From Welwitschia mirabilis (taxonomy: Eukaryota > Gnetophyta > Gnetopsida > Welwitschiales), in contig JBOZIK010000001.1 in the NCBI GenBank assembly GCA_051453625.1, positions 209,013,644 to 209,047,652 of the forward strand: a stretch of 34,009 bases of DNA, in the 5' to 3' direction. The notes under the pieces are model-generated. The model was not told where the DNA came from and ran no database searches. It saw only the letters and a list, made by a program, of their open reading frames with translations. Shown one piece after another: positions 19,017-29,560 of this stretch (position 1 is its first letter; each line of letters starts with the position of its first letter). The translations under genes and the position numbers were made by a program.

Positions 19017-20951
19017 TGTGACATCCGTTGGCGGAAGCACCCAAAACAAGATAGCTAGTAAAAGAAGAGAGATCAGCGATCAGTAAAACAGGAGGTAGGA
19101 AGATCATTTTTTAAAAAAAGTCATGAAGGAAAATCTTGCACTGAAGAAAGAAAAGGAAAACAGAGAGAATAATGGAACCACACAGACTTATTTGCAAGAT
19201 TTCCATCAGAACACAGAATGAGCGCATGTGTAAGCCGACCTACCCTGGCACCACATCCATTGGAAAAAAGTGGAGAATCGAATCAAGAATAAGGAGGATA
19301 CTCTAGAACTTTCAAAGAGCTCTTCTTCTTCTTTCATCAGGGGACTGCCAAAAAGGAGGAAAAAAGAAAAAAAAACGGAACAGCACCTTAGAAACAGACG
19401 TGCGGATAAACAGAAAAGCCAAAAAACACAGCGCGCAACTCATAGCAGATCAAGCTTATCAGAGGGGAGAGAGATCACAGAGACAGCAACCATTTCAGAG
19501 ATAGAAACATAGCGACATTGAATCCAAGTAATGGCTTTCTGCTTTATAAGCACAAAAGAAGAAAGAAGCACACAATCAAAAAAGAGCAGAGGTGGATATT
19601 CACAAGAAAAGCACAGCGAAGAGGGGAGCGATTCCAGTCAGCGAATGCAAGAACAGGAGAAATGGAAGGGACGATATGTCAAAGGCAGCAAAGACTACTT
19701 ACAAGAGGCGGAGAGCAGCAAATCTGCAATACAAGAGCACGAAGGAGCACCAAAAAGAAGAAGAATTCTTCAAAGAAAAGGGAGTCTTATAAAAACGGGG
19801 GAATAACAAGGCTGTGAGAGCAGGGAGCCCACTACAGTAAAGCTGCACACGAAGTAAATGCAATCCAAAATTTCCAAGTTTTTCTATTTCTTCTGTTGAC
19901 TGTAAACACCACTGTGAAAACTATGCATGCCATTTAATTTCCATTGCATACGAAAAGGAAGTGTATTCATACTCATGCCGGTGAGCCTTTTCAATGCGTA
20001 GGCTCATTAGTCTTCACATTATTATCTAGTTTAAAGGGGGATATTTTATATAATATGATTGTAGTTGCTTTGTTCCAAAAAAAAAAAATTATTTTCAGTT
20101 TTGAAGTCCTTATTTCCCAAACTGTGTTTTGATTAGTGTTTATGCCCTCTTTCAAAAATGAATGCTTCAATAGTAATAATAAAGATATCACCTTATTTAG
20201 CGAAATAAATCCCTTTTAATAGTTCATAGAACATCTCATCTTAGATGACATAGATATTAGTCTAGAGTAGAGTTTCCCCCTTAAATGGTTGCACGTATGT
20301 TCTAATGTTATTAACATATCTTATTAAATTGATTAAGGATTTTAAGAAGCGCTCACAATTTTGATTCATCTGAAGACAACCATAATGCTCTAGCATTATC
20401 CAAGAACATCTTATAAAATAAACCTTGAGTTTTACATTTCAACAAAGAAAAACTACCTGAACAACTTGGCGTCAAAAGAATGGCCATATGCAAACACCAC
20501 ACAATGAAATCAAAATCAATTTGACATTTGTGAGAAATTCAGTTATAACAGTTTGGTGCTAGAAGAAGGGCGTCAAACCCAGTCAAACTATCAAATTTAA
20601 TCAAACAACCAAGACCTTAGCCAAAAACTATCAAGTCTAGTCAGTTAAAGTTAGTCAAACGTAGTCAAACTGTCAAAGCTTAGTTAAAAAAAGTCAAATT
20701 TAGTTAAGATGAAACCGTCAAATAGTCGAACTTAGTTGACAATGTTGCCATGTCAGTACTTCTCAAACTCGGTGAAACAAAGTTGGTCAAACTTAGTCGA
20801 AGTCAGTAAAAAATAGTCAAGCCTATTCAAATTCAATCAAGCTCAGTCAAACTAGGTCAAACCATCAGATTTACTCTAAACTTAGTTAAATCGTTGTAAA
20901 ACCAATCAAAGCACCTATCATTAAGTGACATTTGAACTAATCTATCATTTA
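19017..20951 (+). mobile_element. 5' terminal copy (LTR, possibly plus leader)
   Basis: About 1.9 kb, homologous to 26809-28931. It is very purine-rich between 19090 and 19800, which produces several long but spurious open frames (19270-19512, 19518-19817, 19531-19806). TATAAAAA at 19788-19795 is a possible promoter TATA box; in the 3' copy this has decayed to ATAAGAATA. The LTR proper may end at the CA at 20462-20463, just before a first primer-site-like motif (20465), with 20464-20951 being leader sequence; or the whole 1.9 kb may be the LTR. Confidence 0.8.
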
Positions 20952-20996
20952 TGAAAGAAAAAAAAATCTCATAAAAGTTTGACACTAGAAGGAGGA
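20465..20996 (+). other. Three primer-binding-site-like motifs
   Basis: CTTGGCGTCAAAAGAATGG at 20465-20483, TTTGGTGCTAGAAGAAGGG at 20552-20570 and TTTGACACTAGAAGGAGGA at 20978-20996 are variants of one TTGGYGCTAGAAGGAGGG-like sequence. The third follows the end of the terminal homology, where a primer-binding site is expected. The first two also lie in the 3' copy (28458-28476, 28545-28563). Confidence 0.65.
20575..20870. repeat. GTCAAAC/TTAGTCAAA-rich tract
   Basis: A degenerate short-motif tract with about eleven GTCAA pentamers in 300 bp, most as AGTCAAAC or GGTCAAAC, with TTAG between many of them. The related tract in the 3' copy is at about 28570-28870. On the minus strand these read TTGAC(T/C), the W-box core bound by plant WRKY factors; that link is inference. 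Confidence 0.75.
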
Positions 20997-21078
20997 CCCC
21001 TCTTGTAGGCTTTTTAATCATTCATTCAACATTTTCGCTTACATTCCCTACCACCTTGCTATAAACTTAACAACCACA

Positions 21079-22620
21079 ATGCTGGTGTCAATAAGAGGTA
21101 AAAAGGCCTACATTTCTGAGGAGACGTATAAACTTCTTATCCAATAAGACCCCTCTACACTCACTGCAGATGAACTTCACACCATCATGGATTACAGAAC
21201 CTATTAGAACCTATACCTTGTCCATCCTAGCAAGCTAATCTGTGTTATAACATCTAAGAGATTAGGGTTAACTAATTAAGAAAAAAGACAAACTCATCAA
21301 AATGAATTCCTTCATGAAAGAAAAAACGATGAAGAGTTCATTAATGAATGGGATCACAAAGAAAATCCAAAATCTCCATCTGAACCACAAGCACAAAGCC
21401 CAAGGAAATAGGCTAATGATGACGATCTCTTATTCAAATACTCCACATATGAAAAGAACCACCTAGAAATAGGTAATTTAAAAATAGAACTCTCAACCGA
21501 CCTAATTTGACCACTATCTGGAAAGCCATTAACGACCTAAAATGAGGTCTCTAGAACAAGAAGAGCTATTTAGAATCCGACTTTAACGATACTCCCATTC
21601 ACCCTTTTATCCCTCATAAAATCATCACACCACATGAAATGCCAGATTTTTAAAAGTTCACTAACGTAGAAGATCTTATGATGCAAGTTAGAAATTTCAA
21701 ACATACATGCTATATGTATAACATTGACTGCAACACTACATGTCATCTATTTTATTACTTTCTAAAGAAACAAGCTCTTGAGTGGTAGTATTACATACGT
21801 ACTTATTTCATCATAGGTTTAAAACAACTCCGTAAAAAGTTTATCCAACATTGTTTAATTAACATCTCAAAAAGGATGACCTTAGATACTCTGACCATCA
21901 TGCGACAATAGTTTAATGAGAATGTACAAGAATACATATGTCAATGGAGATTCATTGCACTACAATTGGAGACTTCCATTGCAGACTCAGGGAATGCACT
22001 CTTTTGAAAATTTTGGACACTCTATTACCCTAGCAAATAGGATAAAAGTTGTAGGAGAAGAAAAAGGATCCATAAAATATGACAACACCTCCTAAAGGGA
22101 ATTGTCCAAAAAGGATAATAACACTAGAAGTAGTAACCTAAAGAATGTCGTTGTTGTTAATCAACCAACTCAACTAGTTTACCCGTTCCAACCGATGGTC
22201 AACTTGATGATGGTGCAAATGGCACCTCAAGCTTCTTTCACTCTGTAAGATTTTACTTCTCAATGGTCTTATCGTCAACCATCATACCCTTTATTGCAAC
22301 AAGCGTAACTGTGATCACAACCTCAACAATAGGCATATACACCTCAAAGACAAGGCCAAAAGAGGCCTCAAAGCCAAACTGTAATCTCTCAACCCGAAAG
22401 GATCTCTATAAAACTAAATATCCCAATGAGAAAAATTCTCTCAAAGCTACTGGAAAATGGGGCAATCCAATTGCCTTAAGTGAGATAAAAGGATACAAAT
22501 GCATCCAAACCAAGAGGGTATAATGAGTTGAAGTATTGTGAGTATCACTGAGTCTGAGGACATCATACTAAGAACTATTTCAATCTAAGGCACATTGTCT
22601 AAGATGTCATCTAAAACAAA
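21079..22620 (+). pseudogene. Degenerate gag of the non-autonomous element
   Basis: Begins ATG at 21079 with MLVSIRGKKAYISEETYKLL, 83 bp after the third primer-site-like motif. The capsid (retrotransposon gag) domain is at 21633-22005: FTNVEDLMMQVRNFKHTCYM, KKQALEW, KKFIQHCLINISKRMTLDTL, NENVQEYICQWRFIAL. It is interrupted by TAA/TAG stops at positions where Trp or Gln is usual, but the frame is otherwise kept for over 120 codons. A proline/asparagine-rich linker follows (22100-22250). The open piece 22263-22523 overlaps the region before the zinc finger. The zinc finger at 22529-22632 reads KYCEYH..GHHTKNYFNLRH, a C-x2-H-x4-H-type finger found after gag in Tat-like elements, with its last Cys changed to Tyr. 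Confidence 0.85.
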
Positions 22621-22632
22621 AAGGACATAAAG

Positions 22633-23189
22633 TTTTACATAATCCTAGCAGCTGCGAATAAATAACTTAAGATCTATAAAAATACCTTTCCTTCTTAATC
22701 TCCCACATTACAACCACCACAGAATGTAGCATTTCAAAACAATAATGATCCCTTTGCAATCCTAGTAATCCAAGAATAACCTAAGAAATCACTAGAATAA
22801 CTCATTTAGAAGAACAAGAAAAAATTAGAGGTAATGGTTTGAGTAGAATATTCTTGAACTTGCTCTACCCCTCAATTACATACACTAATGCAATCACTTA
22901 CCTCTAAAGTAGAGAAGGAATACCATTATTCAACCTTATTAATTCATAGATCTAAGCCCCAAGGAGTCACATTTGAAAGCATATGTGAGGAGTATTTAAG
23001 CTTGAATTACCTCCTAATCAAAGTCAACCGCCCGAGGAAGAAGCTATCTCAAAACATTTGCATATTTAAAAGATCGAAGAGGACAAGGAAGAAATCCAGT
23101 TCTCACACCATGAGATCTCTATGATCTATAAGAAGATGATCATAAATGAACCAATTTATAGATCTGTAAACATCAGGTCTACCACAGTG
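22633..23189 (+). pseudogene. Gag-protease linker relic
   Basis: Polar, stop-interrupted sequence between the zinc finger and the protease. The open piece 22888-23124 (78 codons, lysine/serine-rich) lies here in a different frame from the flanking domains and has no recognisable domain. In related elements this interval is a variable linker, so I treat it as part of the same broken polyprotein. Confidence 0.5.
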
Positions 23190-23480
23190 AGTAGAGCCTT
23201 CATCGATTATGGAGCCAAATTAAATGTGATAGGTTTATCATGCCTTGAGAAGTTCAAAATGTTTCATCTCTTAAACATCAAGAAAGATGTAAAATGACCA
23301 CGAGGACAAATTAAGAGGGATAGTTACTTTACCTGTCAAAGTGGCTTAAAAGGTTAATGACATCGAATTCCATGTAATAGACAATGCGACAATATTTAAT
23401 TTATTATCTAGTCATCCTTAAATAATGGACCTAGTAGAAATCATATCTATGCCCCATCAAAAGGTAAAATCTATTGGGTT
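23190..23480 (+). pseudogene. Aspartic protease relic of the non-autonomous element
   Basis: Retroviral-type protease. SRAFIDYGAKLNVIGLSCLE contains the active site D-Y-G-A at 23205-23216, with the catalytic Asp retained (DCGA/DSGA is usual). Downstream, GIVTLPVKVA-like and DIEFHVIDNATIFNLL blocks are found after one or two frameshifts, matching the flap-to-C-terminal part of plant Ty3 proteases. The open piece 23425-23607 begins at the MDLVEIISMPHQKVKSIG segment that ends this domain. Coding similarity stops at about 23640, and no RT follows. Confidence 0.82.
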
Positions 23481-23763
23481 AAAAATTTTAGTGCCATTGG
23501 AACAAAATCACATGATGGTAAATGTGAAGACTCCATCCACATCATCTTCTCCATCGTCACCTTCTACACCTAAAAAGATGACTATTCGGTGGACCCTCAT
23601 AAGATGAAGGTCTCACCCATTCTCGACACTCAGATCCTAGATGCAGGGTGGATTCTATTCCTCCCAAATGACTTTCTAACTAGCTCATGATTTAAAATTC
23701 TTTAGAAAAATTAAAAGAAAAATTTAAAAAATTTATTTAAAATAAAAAAACACAAAAATATGT

Positions 23764-23841
23764 ACATATGTGTGTGGGTGTGTGTGTGTGTATATATATA
23801 TGTGTGGGTATGTGTATGTATGTGTGTGTGTGTGTGTGTGT
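23764..23841. repeat. TG/TA microsatellite at the pol deletion
   Basis: Compound (TG)n(TA)n(TG)n tract with GG interruptions. It sits just after the last protease-derived sequence and just before the 3' non-coding region, so it lies near the place where pol was lost. Confidence 0.95.
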
Positions 23842-24342
23842 ATAATAGAAAAAAAATAAAACCAAAACCAAAAAAAGGGTTAAAAAAAAGCTAGTTTACT
23901 CATCTAGCGAAAACACAAAGGAAAAGATCCTTTACAGTCAAAGTACCTCACACAAAACAAGTTCGTGTAATGGAGCAAAGTCTCAGTGGATAAGTGAAAA
24001 CCTTAGCCTATCACACCACTCATAAACACTTAGGATCAAAATCAATCAAAATGAAAAAGAAAATAACAAAAAGAGAGAAAATCCAAAAAAAAAAAATTTA
24101 ATGAACACATGAAAAATCATAAGGATGTGTACTCGCATCTTCTCTAGCATTCAAGACTCCTTAGTAATTGCAACATATCATAGATACGCCATGTTTATCT
24201 TTTAGCTTTCATCACTCACTTGCATTTTTCATTTCTTCATAGCCTAATCTTGTTTTACCTTGCCACCAACCATCACCTTAAATTCATCTACTTTCTTTTA
24301 TTGCATAGCCTTTGAATACATCTTTATAATGAATTAACTTCT

Positions 24343-25556
24343 AAGTGGCTAAGTCTTTATATTATAGAGAAGTACATTTAGATGCTCTGAAAAACTTAGA
24401 GTTAATGAATAATAGTTGAGACTATGTCAATGATGACTAATATGCTTTCGGCATGATAGAAGCAATTGAGTAGGAAGATCATCTCGATTGAGAGATGTGT
24501 CTTACCTTCAGCTTTTGCTAAATAACTCCTTAGCACATTTTTTTAGTTAAGGTCAGTTATTTGTTTAAATATCTATTCATTTGGTCCTATGTTAAATCCA
24601 ATTTGAGTTTTCATCAAAGTAGTTTCTTATTTTTGGACATTTATGGTGGTAAGATTGGATTTCACCCAATCTTAATACATTTTCATGTCTATNNNNNNNN
24701 NNNNNNNNNNNNNNNNNNNNNNNNNNNNNNNNNNNNNNNNNNNNNNNNNNNNNNNNNNNNNNNNNNNNNNNNNNNNNNNNNNNNNNNNNNNNNNNNNNNN
24801 NNNNNNNNNNNNNNNNNNNNNNNNNNNNNNNNNNNNNNNNNNNNNNNNNNNNNNNNNNNNNNNNNNNNNNNNNNNNNNNNNNNNNNNNNNNNNNNNNNNN
24901 NNNNNNNNNNNNNNNNNNNNNNNNNNNNNNNNNNNNNNNNNNNNNNNNNNNNNNNNNNNNNNNNNNNNNNNNNNNNNNNNNNNNNNNNNNNNNNNNNNNN
25001 NNNNNNNNNNNNNNNNNNNNNNNNNNNNNNNNNNNNNNNNNNNNNNNNNNNNNNNNNNNNNNNNNNNNNNNNNNNNNNNNNNNNNNNNNNNNNNNNNNNN
25101 NNNNNNNNNNNNNNNNNNNNNNNNNNNNNNNNNNNNNNNNNNNNNNNNNNNNNNNNNNNNNNNNNNNNNNNNNNNNNNNNNNNNNNNNNNNNNNNNNNNN
25201 NNNNNNAAGTGGCTAAGTCTTTTTATTATAGAGAAGTACATTTAGATGCTATGAAAAACTTAGAGTTAATGAATAATAGTTGAGACTATGTCAATGATGA
25301 CTAATATGCTTTTGGCATGATAGAAGCAATTGAGTAGGAAGATCATCTCGATTGAGAGCTGTGTCTTACCTTCAGCTTTTGCTAAATAACTCCTTAGCAC
25401 ATTTTTTTAGTTAAGGTCAGTTATTTGTTTAATTATCTATTCATTTGGTCCTATGTTAAATCCAATTTGAGTTTTCATCAAAGTAGTTTCTTATTTTTGG
25501 ATATTTATGATGGTAAGATTGGATTTCACCCAATCTTAATACATTTTCATGTCTAT
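24343..25556 (+). repeat. 864-bp-offset direct duplication around a 514-N gap
   Basis: 24343-24692 (350 bp) recurs at 25207-25556 with only a handful of substitutions, at a constant offset of 864. The gap 24693-25206 fills exactly the space between the end of the first copy and the start of the second. Only the second copy continues into unique sequence (from 25557). The near-identity means recent duplication or an assembly overlap. Confidence 0.95.
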
Positions 25557-26795
25557 GACCTCCATTATCTTATATTATTCTATATTAGCATTGCTCATCT
25601 CAAATCTAATGCTTATCTTTAGTTGTGAGGTTTACAATTTACCATCTTAATGATCAATCAATGTCAATAAAAAAAAGGAGAATTTAGATCAATTGGTTAA
25701 TACTCAAAAAAAAAAAAAAGGAAAAAGAAAAGAAAAGAAAAAAAGCATCATGATGTCCTACCACACGTACATTAGGAAAAATATTCATCAAAAGGGTTCT
25801 TTGGCAATGCAATATGATAGCTGTGGAAACTTTACAAGGGTATCAGTCGGTCACGATCTAGCTTCAGCTTATGGATTATTACACTGTTGGCAGTGGTTGC
25901 ACTTCCCTCATTTATGATGGACAATGATTTCTAAACATCACATTGGTTTGATTTTTCAATAACTCCAAACATATAACTTCACAAGCATTTAGAACGTATT
26001 GGTTATTAGATGACAAGTTAGCAAGATCTCACTTATTATCATAGCTGACAATTGGATTGAGTTATAATCTAGACATTATATTAATACTTTGCAAAATAAC
26101 CATAGGCATTATCATAATCACTACCCTTATTACATGATATTCTATGTTGTTTAACATTAAACTACGTGTTAATGACATTGAACAACGTTATAATTCACAC
26201 CAATGGGCTTTTCTGCGTTAGCATTTATAAGTGTAGAAATTAATCTTCTTCATGCCCTTGTTTGTTCACTCTCACCTTTTTTTTTATATCTTTATAATTA
26301 ATTACTTTAAAGTCATTTTTGCATTTACTTTTACCTGCTTAAGACTAATTCCACTTCTTAATTACCCTGTTATCTTTTTGGTATCCATCCCCTTCTAGCA
26401 CCCTACTTCGCCATCTTACAATGCTGCAATAATTTATTTTCCATTATTATCACCTCTTATCCCCTTTGCTTTACTTACACCCTAGTCTATCCTTGTTCAT
26501 TTTCATAATTATCGTTAGAAATTTACCCTTCTTGTTTCCCATTTTCTACATTTATCTCTACTCCTCTTCCTTACATCTTGCCATGTTTTATCATTCATGT
26601 CATGTTTTGATATCTTTCCCATCCACCCCTTGGACATTCCTTTTATCCATTGTTGCTTACTAAAAAGAGAAAGAGAGAGAAAATTCAAAAATAAAAAACA
26701 AAGAAAAGAAAAGAAGAAAAAAGGAAAATAAAAGTAACTGGGGCATGTGTTCAGATTTTTTTTGATGTGAGACTTCCTTTTATTTACTTCACGCT

Positions 26796-26808
26796 AAAAA
26801 GGGGCATC
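26796..26808 (+). other. Polypurine tract before the 3' terminal copy
   Basis: AAAAAGGGGCATC lies immediately before the TG that opens the 3' copy, the position of the plus-strand primer in an LTR element. Confidence 0.7.
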
Positions 26809-28934
26809 TGTGGCATCTGTTGGTGTAAGTGCCCAAAACAAGTCAACCAGTGAAAGAAAAGATGCTAGCGATCAGTAAAACAAGAGGTAGGAAGATTATT
26901 TTTTTAAAGAAATCATGAAGGAAAATTTTGTAATGAAGGCAGCACAGAAGAAAAGGAAGAGAAAAGAGAGAGCACAATGAAATCACATAGACTTATTTGT
27001 AAGATTTTCATTAGAGCACACAATGAGTGCACATGTAAAGCGGACCTAGCTTAGCACCACATCCATCGAAAAAAAGAAGAAAATCAAATCAAAAAGAAGG
27101 AGGATACTACAGAACTTTTAAAGGGCTCCTCTTTTTCTTCCATCCAAGGACTGCCAAAAAGGAGAAAATAAAAAAACAACAAATAGAATAGTGCCTTAGA
27201 AATAAGGGTGTGGAGGAATAAAAAAGCCCAAAAACACAGCACATAGCTCGTAGTGGGTCAAGTGCATCAGAAGGAAAAAGAGATCATAGAGCTAGCAACC
27301 ATTTTAGAGATAGAAACAAAATGACATTAAATCCAAGTAATGGATTTCTGCTCTATAACTGCAGAGGAAGAAAGAAAAACATGATCAAAAAAGAGTAGAG
27401 GCAAATAGTCATAAGACAAGTGTAGTGAAGAATGAAGCTTTTTTTCTTACAAAGAGAAGAGATGTAAAAGTGAAAAACACAAGAGAGGAGTGACACATTT
27501 AAGGGAATGTGAGGATAAGAGAAGAATAAGAAGCTCAAAGAGTATAGGAGGAGAGCGATTCTAGTCAGCGGATGCAAGAACAGAAGAAATGAAAGGAACC
27601 AATATGTCAAAGGCAGCAAGGACTGCTTTGAAGAGATGGATAGCAATATATCTATAATACAACATCACAAAGGATCACTAAAAAGAAAAAGAATGCTTCA
27701 AAGAAAAGGGAGCATGATAAGAATAGAGGAATAACAAGGCTATGAAAGTGGGAAGTCTAGTGTAGTAAAGCTACACACAAGGCGAATGCAATCTGAAATT
27801 TCCACATTCTCCCATTTCTTCTATTAACTCTAAACACCAGTCTAAAAATACTAAAAAGAAGATTCATGTTCATACTTATACTTGCCAGCCTTATCAATAC
27901 ATAGGTGCATTAATGGATATTGAGTCTTCACATTATTATCTAGTTTAAAGGGGATACTTTATATCATTTGATTATAGTTGCTTTGTCTCAAAAAAAAGAA
28001 AAAAAGAAAATCACTAAGATTTATTACTATTAACAAAGTAAGGTTGTCAAAGTAGTTTTGCAATAAATCTCTTCAAAGAAATTATTTTTAGTTTTGAAGT
28101 CCTTATTTCCCAAACTATGTTTTGATTAATATTTATGCCCTCTTTTAAAAATGAATGCGTTAATAGTAATAACAAAAATATTACCTCATTTAGCTAAATA
28201 AATCCCTTTTAATGGTTTGTAGAACATTTCATCTTGGATGACATAGATATTAGTCTAGAGTAGAGTTCCCCTCTTAAATGGTTGCAAGTATGTTCTAATG
28301 TTGTTAACATATCTTGTTAAATTAATTATGGATTTTAAGGAGCACTCATAATTTTGATTTATCTCAAGATAATCGTAATGATCTAGCATTATCCAAGAAC
28401 ATCTCATTAAATAAACCTTAAGTTTTACATTTTGATAGACAAAAACCACCTAAATAGCTTGGCATTAGAAGAAAGGTCATACGCAAACACCACACAATAA
28501 AATCAAAATCAATTTAACATTTGTAAAAACTTTAGTCATAATAATTTGGTGCTATAAGAAGGGCATCAAAGCTAATCAAACCATCAAATTCAATCAAACA
28601 ACTAAAACCTTAGCCAAAAACTATCAAGTCTAGTTAGTTAAAGTTAGTTAAATCTAGTCAAATTGTCAAAGCTTAGTTTAAAAAAAAAGTCAAATTTAGT
28701 TAAACTTAGTTAGCAATGTCACAATGTTAGTATCAAATTCTCAAACTGAGTCAAATGAAGTTAGTCAAACTTAGTTAAAGTTAGTCAAAAATAATCAAGC
28801 CTAGTTAAACTTGCTTAGGCTTAGTCAAACTAGGTCAAGCCATCAAATTTAATCTAAACTTAGTCAAATTGTCATCAAACCAATCAAATGACCTATTGTC
28901 AAGTGACATTTGAACTAATCTATCATTTACAACA
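26809..28934 (+). mobile_element. 3' terminal copy (LTR, possibly plus leader)
   Basis: Homologous to 19017-20951 along its full length but longer. It has about 110 extra bp at 27435-27545 and about 70 extra bp near 28010-28080. Many C/G positions of the 5' copy are T/A here, so this copy is the more decayed. It ends TTTACAACA at 28926-28934, where homology stops. It includes both internal primer-site-like motifs and the GTCAAA-rich tract. Open frames on either strand here (27353-27646 minus, 28255-28449 minus) are side effects of purine-rich sequence. Confidence 0.8.
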
Positions 28935-29560
28935 GGGGGGTAGAGATCTCGCAAATAGCCCCTTCCCTGAAAGTGCTTCTCATCAAGTTCTTTTTGCTAG
29001 CTGGCCACTTTACCCCATTTTGCTAGCTGCTCTGTGTTTTAATTTTTAGCGTCTTTACTTTTTTGACATCCCTCTATCGCCTTACCCTCTCTCTCCTTAC
29101 CTCTCCCTCTTTTTCTGAGTGCCATCCTCCTACTTTATTTTTGAGTGATCTAATTGTGTATCAATGTCCTTTATTTTTCTAATGTTATACCAACCTCCTA
29201 ATGCATTTTTCTCTACTTTGTCATTGCCTCCTTTATCTCATTAATGTCAGCTCCCCTTTATGATATTGCTAGTGCTTCCAGTGCTATCGCTGACCTGCCA
29301 TCATTAACCACCTACTTCAACACCATCTCTTGAGTCATTTGCTCTTACACTACATCTCACTAGTGCTCTATCTATCAGCATCCCTTTGTTGGATGTCACT
29401 TTCTTGTTGGTTTTCCTGTCTACTGTCAGTTCTTCAAGCACTGTTGTTAGCCATCACCTTGTCCACTGGTGGCTCCTTTTCTGCTAATCACCTTTTTCTT
29501 ATAGTATCTCTTCAAAATGATTTTCTCTATATAGTTTCCTTATAAAAACTCTATGCAACT
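28935..29560. other. Pyrimidine-rich stretch, no recognised gene
   Basis: Starts with a G-run and is then rich in C and T (for example CTCTCTCTCC near 29090). TTGCTAGCTGG and TTGCTAGCTGC occur 32 bp apart. The open piece 29330-29545 (71 codons, leucine/serine-rich) is explained by composition and has no recognisable motif. Confidence 0.45.

Larger units (their letters stand above)
23880..26808 (+). other. 3' non-coding region of the element
   Basis: No domain is recognisable. The first part (23890-24010: GAAAACACAAAGG, then GTGAAAACC) resembles the GTTGAAAACCCGAAAGGG-type tails seen after integrase in Tat-like elements, which suggests the deletion removed everything from protease end to integrase end. 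It contains the 864-bp duplication, two purine-rich tracts (25707-25745 and 26660-26735), and a polypurine tract AAAAAGGGGCATC at 26796-26808. Open pieces at 25425-25622, 25693-25917 and 26466-26663 look spurious. Confidence 0.65.
19017..28934 (+). mobile_element. Non-autonomous Ty3/gypsy element with gag and protease but no pol
   Basis: Bounded by two related terminal sequences: 19017-20951, starting TGTGACATCCGTTGGC, and 26809-28934, starting TGTGGCATCTGTTGGTG. The second is preceded by a polypurine tract. Between them, in order: a primer-binding-site-like motif, gag (ATG 21079), a capsid domain (21633-22005), a zinc finger (22529-22632), a protease (23190-23480), then a microsatellite and non-coding sequence with a long duplication. 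RT, RNase H and integrase, normally about 3 kb after the protease, are missing. No target-site duplication is evident (CCCCC left, GGGGG right). The gag and zinc-finger style suggest the Tat branch of Ty3/gypsy, by inference. Confidence 0.82.

Noticed and set aside
19270-19817. Several overlapping lysine/arginine/glutamate-rich open frames
   Set aside because: They lie in the purine-rich part of the 5' terminal copy, overlap each other in different frames, and are not kept in the homologous 3' copy.
24561-25283. A long open frame of 240 codons
   Set aside because: Nearly all of it is N; the real sequence on either side is the 350-bp duplication.
19012-28940. CCCCC and GGGGG next to the element ends as a target-site duplication
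   Set aside because: They are inverted rather than direct copies, so they do not qualify.
29330-29545. A leucine/serine-rich 71-codon open frame that could suggest a membrane peptide
   Set aside because: Follows from the pyrimidine-rich composition of the region; no conserved context or signals.
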